This document shows, in pieces, positions 40,531 through 51,730 of a stretch of DNA of 64,000 nt (its first letter is position 1; each line of letters starts with the position of its first letter). The DNA is from Dioscorea cayenensis subsp. rotundata (taxonomy: Eukaryota > Streptophyta > Magnoliopsida > Dioscoreales > Dioscoreaceae), in contig NC_052473.1 in NCBI RefSeq assembly GCF_009730915.1, positions 18,124,100 to 18,188,099 of the forward strand. The letters are read 5' to 3'. A model generated the notes under the pieces. That model was not told where the DNA came from. It did not search any database and was given only the letters and a program-made list of their open reading frames with translations. The position numbers and the translations under genes were made by a program.

Positions 40531-41946
40531 GGGGATAATTATATTATGTCAGCACTTAGTCCAATACAAGCAGCTGCAATGGCTGCTGAAAGGAGAATGC
40601 ATGATGAACTATGGTGTGGTTCTGGATCTCATGAAGATCCTATTGTGATAGATAGTAAGGATGGTATGTTTGAAAATCATACAGTGAGGGAATTAGGGGA
40701 GTTTTCAAAATTTTCTGACCGTGTGAAAGAAGTTGAAATTTCTATGCCAGTTGTTTCTCGTGCTAATGAAAAGACTGAGAATAGTTTGCAACATTTGGAT
40801 TTTGTTTGCCTTGTAACTTCAAATGATAGCTCGTGGATGATAAATATAATTGAATTATAACCATATCTAATAGACAAAGTTCAGAAAATTTTGATGTATC
40901 ATGGTCATACTGCATTTTTTTTTAATGCATTATTCTTCATTTCCGGCAAATGCAGATTGTTTTCATCAGTAGTGGACTTATTTTTTTGTTTATGTTTTGA
41001 GAAGAGGAGCGGGGTGAGACCCTGCACTCAAGCAGCCCTGGGGAACAGTGTACTTCGCGTGAAAGCAATCGCACCATTATTCATAACTCACAAAAATGTC
41101 TCACTCGGTAGAATCGAACTCTCACCACTCAATGAGAGCTCTATCGATAACCCGTGTACCAATAGACTCGAAGATCGTTAGCAATTTTTGTTTATGGTTT
41201 GCCCATGAGCGTATTTCAGATAGACTCTTTTTATCCTGTTGCCACATCTGTATAGCATTCATATAACATTGAACTAACAGAGTTATATGCTGGTTGTCTA
41301 TTCACTACCAAGCTTACTCCATCTGGTCTGGGGGCCAGTTGTGTAATAATATCACCGACCAGGATTTGATATCTTATCCATATGCTATATAATATAAGTG
41401 GATTGTGCTTTGTGATTGAAGCTATCTTTATTCATGCTGTCTTTTCTTATGCAATTTGTTTACATGATTATCAGAATCTAGTCATCTTTAAGATATTCAG
41501 CATGATAGTGGAATGAATGTTTTTGGCTTAATATGTTTTAATTTAATATCTCATAACAATTCTTTTGATTTGTTGCAGCCTCTGGCACCAATATGTGAAG
41601 CATGTGGTACTCAGAGACCTCAAATCATTACAGTCAAGTTTAAGACCTGGTTCTGCAAATTTTGTACCCTTGAAAACAACATTAAATTTGAGAGATGTGC
41701 AGCCTGAGATCAATGGAGATTTTCTTATGGCCTCTGCATTCAACTACCGAACTTGAGTGTCAATTTACTATTCACTGTCAAATTAGTTTTTCGCGCATCT
41801 ATATATGTTTGTGGATTATAATTTTATGCTTAATTGTCCAAAATAGCCAGATTACCTTACCTATGTGCTTCTTCTTTTTGTCTTAAATCTGCCTATTTTT
41901 TTTTTCTTTTTGTAATTTGTATATGTGAAACTTGCTTGTTGATGAT
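40531..41946 (+). pseudogene. Partial duplicate of WSS1 (exon 3 part, intron 3, exon 4)
   Basis: 40531-40784 copies 30657-30910 (MSALSPIQAAAMAAERR, EDPIVID). The copy then jumps to sequence equivalent to about 31400, losing the end of exon 3, its donor site and the first half of zinc finger 1. The rest of intron 3 follows with a SINE inside (about 40995-41184). Exon 4 (41579 onward) keeps CEACGTQRP and WFCKFCTLEN but a TGT-to-TGA-type change gives a stop after ERCAA, and some codons are lost before the end. There is no protease domain. The copy is still collinear with the WSS1 3' flank where it meets the gap at 41947. Confidence 0.9.
40995..41184 (-). mobile_element. tRNA-derived SINE, copy C
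   Basis: Lies inside the WSS1 copy; the parent WSS1 intron lacks it. Direct repeats TTTTTGTTTATG flank it (40983-40994 and 41185-41196). Minus-strand reading shows a B box GTGAGAGTTCGATTCTACCG, the same place and type as copies A and B. It is shorter and more diverged in the body. Confidence 0.8.
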
Positions 41947-42946
41947 NNNNNNNNNNNNNNNNNNNNNNNNNNNNNNNNNNNNNNNNNNNNNNNNNNNNNN
42001 NNNNNNNNNNNNNNNNNNNNNNNNNNNNNNNNNNNNNNNNNNNNNNNNNNNNNNNNNNNNNNNNNNNNNNNNNNNNNNNNNNNNNNNNNNNNNNNNNNNN
42101 NNNNNNNNNNNNNNNNNNNNNNNNNNNNNNNNNNNNNNNNNNNNNNNNNNNNNNNNNNNNNNNNNNNNNNNNNNNNNNNNNNNNNNNNNNNNNNNNNNNN
42201 NNNNNNNNNNNNNNNNNNNNNNNNNNNNNNNNNNNNNNNNNNNNNNNNNNNNNNNNNNNNNNNNNNNNNNNNNNNNNNNNNNNNNNNNNNNNNNNNNNNN
42301 NNNNNNNNNNNNNNNNNNNNNNNNNNNNNNNNNNNNNNNNNNNNNNNNNNNNNNNNNNNNNNNNNNNNNNNNNNNNNNNNNNNNNNNNNNNNNNNNNNNN
42401 NNNNNNNNNNNNNNNNNNNNNNNNNNNNNNNNNNNNNNNNNNNNNNNNNNNNNNNNNNNNNNNNNNNNNNNNNNNNNNNNNNNNNNNNNNNNNNNNNNNN
42501 NNNNNNNNNNNNNNNNNNNNNNNNNNNNNNNNNNNNNNNNNNNNNNNNNNNNNNNNNNNNNNNNNNNNNNNNNNNNNNNNNNNNNNNNNNNNNNNNNNNN
42601 NNNNNNNNNNNNNNNNNNNNNNNNNNNNNNNNNNNNNNNNNNNNNNNNNNNNNNNNNNNNNNNNNNNNNNNNNNNNNNNNNNNNNNNNNNNNNNNNNNNN
42701 NNNNNNNNNNNNNNNNNNNNNNNNNNNNNNNNNNNNNNNNNNNNNNNNNNNNNNNNNNNNNNNNNNNNNNNNNNNNNNNNNNNNNNNNNNNNNNNNNNNN
42801 NNNNNNNNNNNNNNNNNNNNNNNNNNNNNNNNNNNNNNNNNNNNNNNNNNNNNNNNNNNNNNNNNNNNNNNNNNNNNNNNNNNNNNNNNNNNNNNNNNNN
42901 NNNNNNNNNNNNNNNNNNNNNNNNNNNNNNNNNNNNNNNNNNNNNN
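41947..42946. other. Assembly gap (1000 N)
   Basis: Exactly 1000 N, a placeholder of unknown true size. Its left edge falls within sequence duplicated from the WSS1 3' flank. Confidence 0.99.
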
Positions 42947-43995
42947 TGGATTCTTATCGTAAAGAACTCAAAAAAGGACCTTTTTAAAAGGTCACTCGAT
43001 CTTTGTGGGTCCCATAGTGTGTTATGCCACGTGTTAGAAATGTCGCGATTTTGGGTGGAATTTTCGGGTGCGTTTTTTTGGTGTGGCTTTTTAAGCTATG
43101 CATCTTCATCGATAACGCCCGACCGGTCAAACCACTAACTTCAACTCAACTCTCAGTTAATTTTTAGACTTTCTTTTAAAAAACTTTTTTTTACTTTTCA
43201 ATTATTGATTTATAAAGATTATTATGTTTATTAGGTAATTTTTTATTTGTGATATAGTTAATATATAGTGGGGTAAATAATTTTAAGAAGTCAATCATAG
43301 TTTCAATGAGAAATTTGGACTTAGAAAAGTCAACCACAACTGATTGCTTTTGATTAAGTGCGATTTTTAATTATATTCATCGAAATAAATCTCATCAAGT
43401 CAGCTTAGTTCATTTAGTTTGGTTTTGATTTGAATTTGTAGGTATTTAATTAATTTGAAATCAAATTGGTTTTAGTAATCCGATCTATTGTAAAACTCGG
43501 TAGTTCGTAAGATGATAGTAATTTTATTTATTTTTTAATTTATTTAAATTAAATAAAATTATTCAAATAGAGCCCAATATCGACAAAAGTTTACGTAGCC
43601 TGGCACTACAGCCTTGATGATTTAAAAGCGGCGACCTTCAAATCCCATTTCAATCAGCTAATAATGAATTTATAGATGCGGGTCTATATGTAAGCACAAC
43701 TATGCAATTAATAAAAATACACATGTTCTTAACTATCACTAAATATGCTGTATTTGTGAGAGGGAGACATATAACCGTAAAATTCGAAAAGTAAAAGAGA
43801 TATATAAATAAGAAAAGTCCTAATTTTCACTTAGTCAATGTGATAATAGTTTTCATATCTGATTTAAATTCAAACATTTAAAAACATAAATTATTAAAAA
43901 TAATGAAAATTTTTAATGTTCATTAGAGCTCATAAATTGGATTCCATGGAGACCAAATCCTAAAAACAAGCATAATAATTAATACAAACTCATGC
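42947..43995. other. Intergenic right of the gap
   Basis: The first 190 bases are moderately GC-rich with no gene recognised; then AT-rich. A sequence at about 43595-43660 (GCCTGGCACTACAG, then CCTTCAAATCCCA) has a weak tRNA-like A/B-box layout. FLA 3' UTR at the right. Confidence 0.4.
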
Positions 43996-45160
43996 TCAGA
44001 ATGCAGCAAAGAAGGTCACTAGCTTCCGGCTAAGCTTGCTCCAGCCACCAACCGGGCCGGCGCCGGAATGTATCAGTGGCAGGGCCAGGTGAACTTGCCT
44101 CAAAAAGTGGGCCCACCGGCGATGTCGGTGGTGGTCGGAAGATGTAGCTTCACTTGTTGGTGATGCGGCAGTGTTGCTAGAAGGAGTCAATGCAGTACTG
44201 TCGCCGGAGGATGGCGCCGGTGAGGTGGTGGTGGTGGGTGCAGCGGCAGACTTCGCCGGTGCCGGAGATGTTTTTGTTGGCGCCGGAGCAGATTTGGATG
44301 ATGGAGTTCCTGATGTCGACTTTGTCGGTGCAGCTGCCTGGCTGCTAGACTTGGTCGGTGCAGCAGTGGTGGTGGTGGTTCCGGTCTTTGGTGGCGGTGC
44401 ATTGGCCGGTGGAGATGCGGCGGCCGGAGGCGGTGGTGGTGGTGGTGGTCGCCGTCTTCGGTGGTGGTGCATTGGTGGTGGAGGTGCGGTGGTGGTGGTG
44501 GTGGTTCCTATCTTGGATGATGGTGCATTGGTGGGTGGAGATGCGGTGGTGGTGGTCGTGGTGGTGGTGGTGGTGGCGGAGTTGGGAGGAGGGTGGCCGG
44601 AGAGTTGGTCGGAGAAGAAGATTGGAGGTTTTTCGATGCCGGGAGGGACGATGATGTCACTGACTTGAAGAATGGAAAGGTCGTAAGGTTTGGTGAAGAC
44701 TTCTTTGACGAGATTGGCACCAGATTCCGGCGCCGGGGACGGCGGAGCCGAAGCTGACAGGCTCGTCTTCCATGTCGGTGACGTTGAGGAAGCCGAGCTT
44801 TGTTGGCGGCAATGCCGCTGGATTGAAAAAAGAGTGGTGAGGATAGTGGGTTTTGCCGGAAAGTTTCTCGAGCTTGGCGGCGTCGAAGTAGCCGAGGATT
44901 ACATGGACGGAGAGAATCGCGTTTGACGACGTCGACAGGGCGGCGGAGACTGCGTCAATGCCGGAGTCATCGACGGCTAGGATGAGTTATGGATTGGCGG
45001 GAGTTGATTTGATCAGCGACGCCGGTGACGGAGAGGAGGTCATTGAAGGAGAGGGTCCGGGTACTTTGAGGAGGATCTCGGTGATGTTGAAGGTGGCGGA
45101 GGTGGTGGAGGAGATGGTGGCTATTAGAAGAAGCAAGGGTAATAATGTAATTTTCTCCAT
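43996..45160 (-). pseudogene. FLA: Fasciclin-like arabinogalactan protein, frame-broken
   Basis: Starts with a signal peptide (MEKITLLPLLLLIATISSTT) at 45160. Fasciclin-domain pieces follow in changing frames: FNITEILLK; FNDLLSVTGVADQINSRQSI; ILAVDDSGIDAVSAALS; ILSVHVILGYFDAAKLEKLS; ILTTLF; QSSGIAANK; KLGFLNVTDMEDEPVSFGS; ANLVKEVFTKPYDLSILQVS. Then a Pro/Thr/Ser/Ala-rich AGP region (APTKTSPAPAKSAAAP) runs to the stop at 43996. FLAs are GPI-anchored cell-wall proteoglycans. At least five frame shifts (about 45055, 44986, 44850-44806 and 44727) break the gene. Several lie in homopolymers, so sequencing error is a real alternative to decay. The C-terminal hydrophobic GPI signal is not clear in any frame. 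Confidence 0.75.
44380..44576 (-). repeat. Tandem repeat in the AGP region of the FLA gene
   Basis: Three adjacent units of about 69 (44380-44448), 56 (44449-44504) and 72 bases (44505-44576). Each has a GGTGCATTG core and a GGTGGTGGT run; on the coding strand they encode ASPP.NAP..K.(G/A)TTTTTT blocks. The 56-base unit is not a multiple of three, so reading shifts between units. Confidence 0.75.
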
Positions 45161-45790
45161 GATTTTGTTTTAATTTTTTAAAATTTTTTGTTTATTTATT
45201 TATAATAATAATTCCATGGATGGTTTAGTGAGAATGGGGTTTGTATATATATGATTTTTAAAGTTTAAAAAGGGTGAGGGATTTCTTTGGTCGGAGAAGT
45301 TAAGGAATGGTTTTGGTGCTAAAATTAGTGATGAAATTGTTGGGTTATGAAAGGAGATGCTAAAGCTTGGTTGGGATTGTTCTTGGCCACAATTTTTGAT
45401 TAGTAGGAAAATTAGTGGAGAGGGTTGAGAGAGGAAAAACATATGATAAAATTTATAATTATAAACTAATTTAGGATATTTAGATATAAAAATTTGTTAA
45501 AACATAACAATACAATAAAACTTAGAACAAGTACTCATCGGGTACACAAACCACAAAATCAATTTCAACCATTGAATCAAAAAGAAAAATAAAATATCAA
45601 CTCTCATGTTTGTAATTTCAGTTGAACTTTATGTTTATGTTTAATATATATATATATATATAACTCCAGACCTAGAAACTGAATCTCAGAGCTGGGGAGT
45701 TAACATTTATGTCAAAATTTCGTGAAATCTATTCACTGATATATAGCATTACTCTGCATTAAATGAGGGAGGGAGTAAACCTATTCCACA
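45161..45790. other. Intergenic: FLA promoter side
   Basis: AT-rich upstream region of FLA with a TA run at 45643-45662. Left end of the LINE remnant follows. Confidence 0.5.
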
Positions 45791-47715
45791 TAAGTTAACA
45801 CTTCACTACAAAACTTGGCAACAAAGTGAGCTACATAATTAGTAGACCTTTCAACATAGTCCATAGAAACACCACTTATCTCTTGAAGGAGAGAGATACA
45901 GTTGTCCACAACTAAACTCAAATAGCAATCATCACCTTTGCTAGAGCTGATGGCCTAGAAAATACTCAACACATTGGGCTCTAGTTAGACTGCAAAAAAA
46001 CCTTTAGCCTTGATCCAACAAAGGGCTTTGTTGAAGCCTTAGCAATTATTGATGTGGACCTCCTTGGTAGTCACTTCCATGCACATTGCAGTCGCCATTG
46101 CGCCTTCATAGTCGTGCACCAATACTACCAATGTGAGAGAAAATTGCGGCAACACAATTGAGTTTTAATTGTCCATGGTCCTGTTTCACCCATCGAGATG
46201 TACTACCCTCTCGATTATGCCTAGCTTCTATATTTGGAGTGTTAACATTATCGACCATTGGTTGACCACTACACCGCACATCGCAAGGATACCAGGTGGG
46301 TTAGAACTTTTACACTTCCATAGTATGTCATTGCGAGCCTTCCAAATACCCCAACAACCCATTATCAATCATTGTCATATAGCCACACTAGATTTGTTGT
46401 ATTATTGGGAGAACCAATCCATAAACACCATGCATGGAGGAACTATAACTGTTATCACTCTCAATGGCCAACATTATTAAACCATCAGAAAAGTCAGCAG
46501 AATATGCTCCATTGTTTCTCTAGCTAGACCACATATTGAGCATTGATCGTCATATAAGATTGGCTTGATCAATAGTTATGCTAGGGTTGGCAGGAAAAAT
46601 GAAGTTGCTCGCCAAACAAGATGTTTAATTTTAGAAGGTATCCTTGCAAGCCAAATATGATTCCATAGAATTTGGTTGGAGTCCAGTAATGACATAAGTT
46701 GGAGCACCTAGTACACACTTTTGACTACGAAAGTACCCTTGCAATATTCAAGACTCAACCCAATTTACCTCCCTTTGCCTTAAGTCGAGAAGAATAGCTA
46801 GAATTTCTCTTCATGTATATTGAGTAGATTCATCATCTTTTTACATGTTAAGTACCCATGGATCCTTGAAGAGTTGTATCATCTGTCCCCGACGCCAACT
46901 TGCTAGTAATAACCCATCTCAATGATAAGTTGTACATTGAACAATACCCCCGCCCCACATAACTTAGTCAAGAAACCCTATGTTTTTTCAAAAATGATGT
47001 GTGGGGAAAGTATCTAGCCTTGAACACTTAGGCAAACAAGGAAGTCAACACAGTCAACAATCGCCGCCCTTGTTTAGCTAATACCACTCAATTGTGATCA
47101 TAAAACCTTCTGAATCCAAGCCTACCCTAAGCTTTACAAACGCACAATTTAGTCTTTGAGAGTCAATGGATAAATCTTCTGCTATGTCCCTTGGAGCCCC
47201 ACCAAAAGGAGTTAAGTATGTGTTCTAGCTCAGTGCATAAGATGGTAGGGAGAAGATAGACACTCATAATATAATTTGGAATCACCTGAGCTACCATCTT
47301 CCACAAGACCTCCTACATAGCCCTTGATAACAACTTGTTGTTTCAATCGTGAATCTACGCTCTTACTCTCTCCTTGATTAGAGCAGAAATAGCCTTTTTA
47401 CTCCATCCCGTGTGACGATGGTGTCATGGATATACATCATTGGTATCTAGACTCATTCATACCTAGAATAGGTGAATGGTTGCCCGCATTCAACATAAGT
47501 ATTTGCATTGTGTCTTATGCATGACTTCTAAAAATTCACTTTCTAGCTTGAGGCTTCTTCATATATCTTGAGAATAGATTAATCCATTGTCGCTTCCTTC
47601 ACCTGGGCCCTGCAAAATAAAAATGCATCGTCAGCGAAGAAGTTGTGAGTTATAGAAGGGACACATGTCCTGATCATATAATCATGCAATCTACTCTCGC
47701 TTTCTACCTGTTAGA
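45791..47715 (-). mobile_element. 5'-truncated LINE (L1-type, RT-RNase H), degenerate
   Basis: Minus-strand reading in shifting frames shows non-LTR retrotransposon domains in the usual order: the reverse-transcriptase core FADDAFLFCRAQVKEATM (about 47640-47590), thumb and connection segments (about 47350-46750), the zf-RVT segment IPSKIKHLVWRATSFFLP with C..CG...ET..H (about 46650-46500), then a plant-type RNase H with SRWVK...LKLN (about 46200) and a C-terminal NYVAHFVAKF (about 45810). Many stops and frame shifts make it inactive. Only the 3' part of an L1-type element remains; the endonuclease and first ORF are gone. Confidence 0.85.
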
Positions 47716-47920
47716 GCAAAGCTAATATTAGTTTGTTTAATCTTTATTTAAAATCTAAAAATAAACTAATACAAGTTTGTTGTTGATGTAAGATTATTTT
47801 GAAAGGTTATTTTGGTTTATAAAAACTTATTTCATCTAGATTTAAAACATTTAAGTTTTATAATTAATACCAATGTATATATGAATAATAATAAAAAATA
47901 ACAACTATGGTATTTGTTAG

Positions 47921-48993
47921 TGTTAGTTCCGCCGATGTGGTTTGTGGTTTAGAGGACACTCAAATACTCATAGAAAGCTTACACAAACCAAACAAGAAGG
48001 AGACACACAAGATTAGTAACCCAGTTCGGTGTCCACTCGCCTACGTCTGGGGGGCCAAGCCCGGAGATAAACAATCCACTAAAATAGGTGAAAAATAGAT
48101 GAGTACAAACACTTGTCACTCACTCTCCCAACAACAAAGATCACTACCCTCTCTAAATTGTCTAGTGCTCACACTCTCTCCTCCACAGGTGATATCCACA
48201 ATTTTCGAGCAAGGTAGCTTATATGGACGCCTCAACGTCCCAAATATAGCACATACCTCTTTTATAATCTCCGCGGCTACTAATTTAAAACTTTCCAAAA
48301 TTAGCTGTTGCAACTCCTGTTGTAACATAAGTTCTGACATGACCGACTGCGACTTGACCGAGTTACGGATTACGTTGCGGACGACCTCAAAACCCATCAA
48401 TCTCCTGGTCTTGCTTAGTCCTAGTGGGTGCAGCCAAATCTCCTGATCCCGACTGCCGACAACTAGCATACCTCCTCGGTTCACTTATCACGCACGTCCC
48501 TCGCAAGGGGTGCACGTCCTTGTGAGTCTTCACGAAACTTGTCAAACTTGATCTTCAATTCACCCAAGTTTTTGGTCTTTAACTCTTCTCAAGAATAGAT
48601 CTTCAATCGATAAACTCAATCATGCCAACAATAGGCATGTCTTCAAATCTTGCCCTTAATAGTCTTCAATCATGCTCATTAAGGTTTCTTCAAATCATAC
48701 CATCAATAGTCTTCAATCATACCATTGATAGGTATTTTTTCAATTAAGCTACATCCATATTTAGTTTTCAATCAAATCACCTAAATATGGTCTTGATATG
48801 ATCTTGTCTTCAAGTTGTAACACATTGTCAAAAATAGCTCCACCAAGATTTTCAAGATATTTGCCTCCAAGTCAAGACTCTTTACCATGTCATCATGCCT
48901 TGCCATATCATTAATTGTGCCACATCACACAGGTTGCCACGTCATCTTGACTATATGTCAAATCATGCCAATTATAATGTAGTTATACTAACA
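47921..48993. mobile_element. Solo LTR (1073 bp) with 5-bp target duplication
   Basis: Starts TGTTAGT and ends ACTAACA (short inverted ends, TG...CA), flanked on both sides by GTTAG (47916-47920 and 48994-48998). It contains the CCAGTTCGGTGTCC...CCTACGTC stretch often seen near the start of plant Copia-type LTRs. No internal retrotransposon genes adjoin it, so it probably arose by LTR-LTR recombination. Confidence 0.8.
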
Positions 48994-49026
48994 GTTAGAT
49001 CGGATGAAATGGATATAAATAAACGA

Positions 49027-49395
49027 AATAAAATATTTAAAGTTTTAGTTATGTATCTATCAATCCCATACATAACACTTATTCAAATCCTTTTTCATTA
49101 ATGACCCTTTTTCATTAATGAAAGAAAATAATTACACAAAGTTATAGTTTTTGTATCTATCAATCCATCCATTCATAAAACTCATTTCAAACCCCTTTTT
49201 ATTAATGAAAGAAAATATATACTCAATGTTTTGGTTATGTATCTATCAATCCACCCATTCATATAACTCATTCAAACCTTGTTTAATTAATGACCATTTT
49301 CATTAATGAAAGAAAATATTTACTCAAAGTTTTAGTTATGTATCTATCAATCCACCCATTCATAAAACTCATTCAAACCTTTTTCATTAAATCCA
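49027..49395. repeat. Tandem repeat, four units of about 85-105 bp
   Basis: Each unit contains AAAGTTTTAGTTATGTATCT-like sequence, ATCAATCCA(C)CCATTCATA, ACTCATTCAAACC and TTCATTAATGAAAGAAAAT. Units start at about 49030, 49128, 49214 and 49312; they differ by a few substitutions and by one or two copies of the TTTCATTAATGA block. Confidence 0.8.
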
Positions 49396-50090
49396 AAAGC
49401 CATTTAATCTCCTAAAATAGTAATCAATTTAAAGTCAGTTAATGACTTGGTTGCAAAGCAATTAATTGCTCAAGATTAGTAAACAGGGTGGCAGAAGTTT
49501 ACCATAAATTTCCACCAACTTTCTTTGACTCTTGGTGTCATTTAATCAATATCATGCTCTGCATCCCCATTAATAGAAACCTATACATGTCTATCGAAAG
49601 TTATGTCAATAATTGATTATTTCCTAGATTAGTGATGCTTTATATGGTGATTTCTAAATTAGTGATGTTATGTATGGTAGTTGTTGTATAGATTTTTTAC
49701 TAGGCTAAATTAGTGTAGTTTTCTTAAGTTGCAACTAATTGGCTATAAGTTATCTTGTATACTGTACAATGATAATATGAACATACGACATTTTTTCTCT
49801 CCCAAAAGCTTTTTTCTTCAATGTCATATTGTTACCTATATATATCTATGACATATGAATACTTGTTCTCCTAAGTTTCTTGGTACTTCAACTAGAAAAA
49901 GAGGATTAAGTGAAGTACAACTTCAACAATTCATGCATTCTCAAACACTCCATGCATTGTAGCATGGCTTGCACATATAACTTAATTTAATTCTCTAAGT
50001 CCTTGAATATATATATATATCTTCCTTCTTACCTGCATATATACACATCCATACAAGCCTCATATCCTCACAACTTGAAAAGAAGATACA
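49396..50090. other. Intergenic: promoter side of the small IPFEWE protein gene
   Basis: AT-rich, with a TA run at about 50009-50020. No gene or repeat with clear ends seen. Confidence 0.5.
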
Positions 50091-50486
50091 ATGAAGAAGT
50101 ATGATGAGGAAGAGCCAAAGCAAAACAACTTCGGTATACCCTTTTCATTCCAAAGAGATGATCTTGTTGTCTCTCATCTCCTCACTCATGAAAAAACATC
50201 CAATGGCTCATCGGTGATATTTTATAGAGAATGTGGTAAAATACCATTTGAATGGGAAATTCAACCCGGGAAGTCCAAAAACACACCAGATCTTGAATTT
50301 TCACCTGTTCTTAGCCCTCCTCCGGCAGTTGAAAGTGCAAGAATAGCTCGACAACATCATCGAGATAAGCTTTTATCGCTAATGCATGACTCGACAAATT
50401 CTTCAACACAATGCAATGGTTGTTTTTTCAAGCCATTACTCAAGAGAAGCTTTAGATTTATATACAAGTCTTGTTCATCCAATTGA
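50091..50486 (+). CDS. Small plant protein with IPFEWEIQPGK motif (DUF688-like)
   Basis: Single-exon frame of 131 residues. The segment GKIPFEWEIQPGKSKNTPDL followed by SPVLSPPPAVESARI resembles the P-F-x-W-E-x-x-P-G-x-P/K then LSPPP block of plant DUF688-type proteins, which often carry a basic, Cys-containing C-terminus as here (FFKPLLKRSFRFIYKSCSSN). No signal peptide or membrane segment. The biochemical role of the family is unknown. The start codon follows an A-rich leader (ACAATGAAG), and no longer frame exists upstream. Confidence 0.7.
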   Translation: MKKYDEEEPKQNNFGIPFSFQRDDLVVSHLLTHEKTSNGSSVIFYRECGKIPFEWEIQPGKSKNTPDLEFSPVLSPPPAVESARIARQHHRDKLLSLMHDSTNSSTQCNGCFFKPLLKRSFRFIYKSCSSN

Positions 50487-51730
50487 TGTTGAGTATCATG
50501 TGTATAATTTTGAGTATCATGTATATATCATTAATATTATACATATTAACTCATGTATATACATGATCGTGCCATTATTTGCTATCTTGTAACATTAACA
50601 TGTTTTTTATTTTTTATTTTCCTTGTGGAAAAAAGGACATTAATATAGTTTATATTCTTTATTTTCCTAGTAGAAAAAAGATGTAGATAGACAAACAAGT
50701 ACAGAAGTGCATTATTTAAAGGTGGTTTGTAAATCTTTAAAGGATAAATTCCTCTATCATGCAATTTTGAAATGACTGAAAAGTACATACTCTTCACGGA
50801 CCTAACACGTACTTCTCACAAGGGGACCTGTGTATTGTAAATTGAGGGGTTCAAACTCATGACCCCTTATTCATAAGGCACAGTGGTACCTCTTGGCTAT
50901 GTGTAGGTTTTTGAAATAATAATATAACCTTGCTTATCAAGAAGGGACGTTATTTAAGTAATGAGAAACTAATGAATCTAAACCATTACTTGGGCCTTTT
51001 CCTAATAAGGCCCGTCTACATAATGGGCTTTATCATTTGAAGTTCATTTGATACTTTTCAATAAATATTTTTTAAATAAGTTTGTGAAACTGATAACTAA
51101 AATTTGTAATTAGTCTAAGAATGTTGTATTTAACTATCATTAATATTCTGATATTTTTTATGTAAGTTTATTCTTTTTATTTAAATGAAAAAAAAATCTA
51201 CAATATTTTTATCACTTTATTTTTTCTGCATTTTATATATTAAATAAAATTAATTATTAACATGTGTTGTTTTTTCTGAATACTCACATAAAAGACATAA
51301 AAAACCACTCCAATTCCATAGTTCAAAAGTAACATATATAAAACATTATAACATTTTAAAATTAAAAATAAACTATAATAACAAACGTCCCTCCACACAA
51401 ACTAAACTACCCTAACCCTAATCCTAACCCTAACCCTAATTTGCCGCATGACTTATGTAGTGAGGTTAGTGGCAAGGCACATGGCAACTATTAAACTTTC
51501 CAATTAACAAATCAATGAAACAAACACTATCTCAACAAAAAAACATTAAAAAAAACATTAAAAATTCACATAAAATTTAAATTAAGGTTTTATAGTTAGC
51601 CTAACACCACCACCATCATCTTACTATTTAACTTTATGCATCCATATCCATTCTTAGTACTGAATGATGTGGCTTTTATCCATTAAAAACCTTTTTAATT
51701 TTTCACTGTGTTTTTATTTAAAAACTATCC

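Noticed and set aside
41834-43138. 434-codon frame on the + strand
   Set aside because: Most of it is translated N from the assembly gap.
44171-44668. 165-codon Val/Gly-rich frame on the + strand
   Set aside because: Antisense of the Thr/Pro-coding FLA repeats; Val and Gly runs are just reversed triplet repeats.
46169-46480. 103-codon + strand frame
   Set aside because: Antisense of the LINE zf-RVT/RNase H region.
48099-48484. Two overlapping frames of 115-122 codons
   Set aside because: They lie inside the solo LTR, on opposite strands, with no recognised domain.
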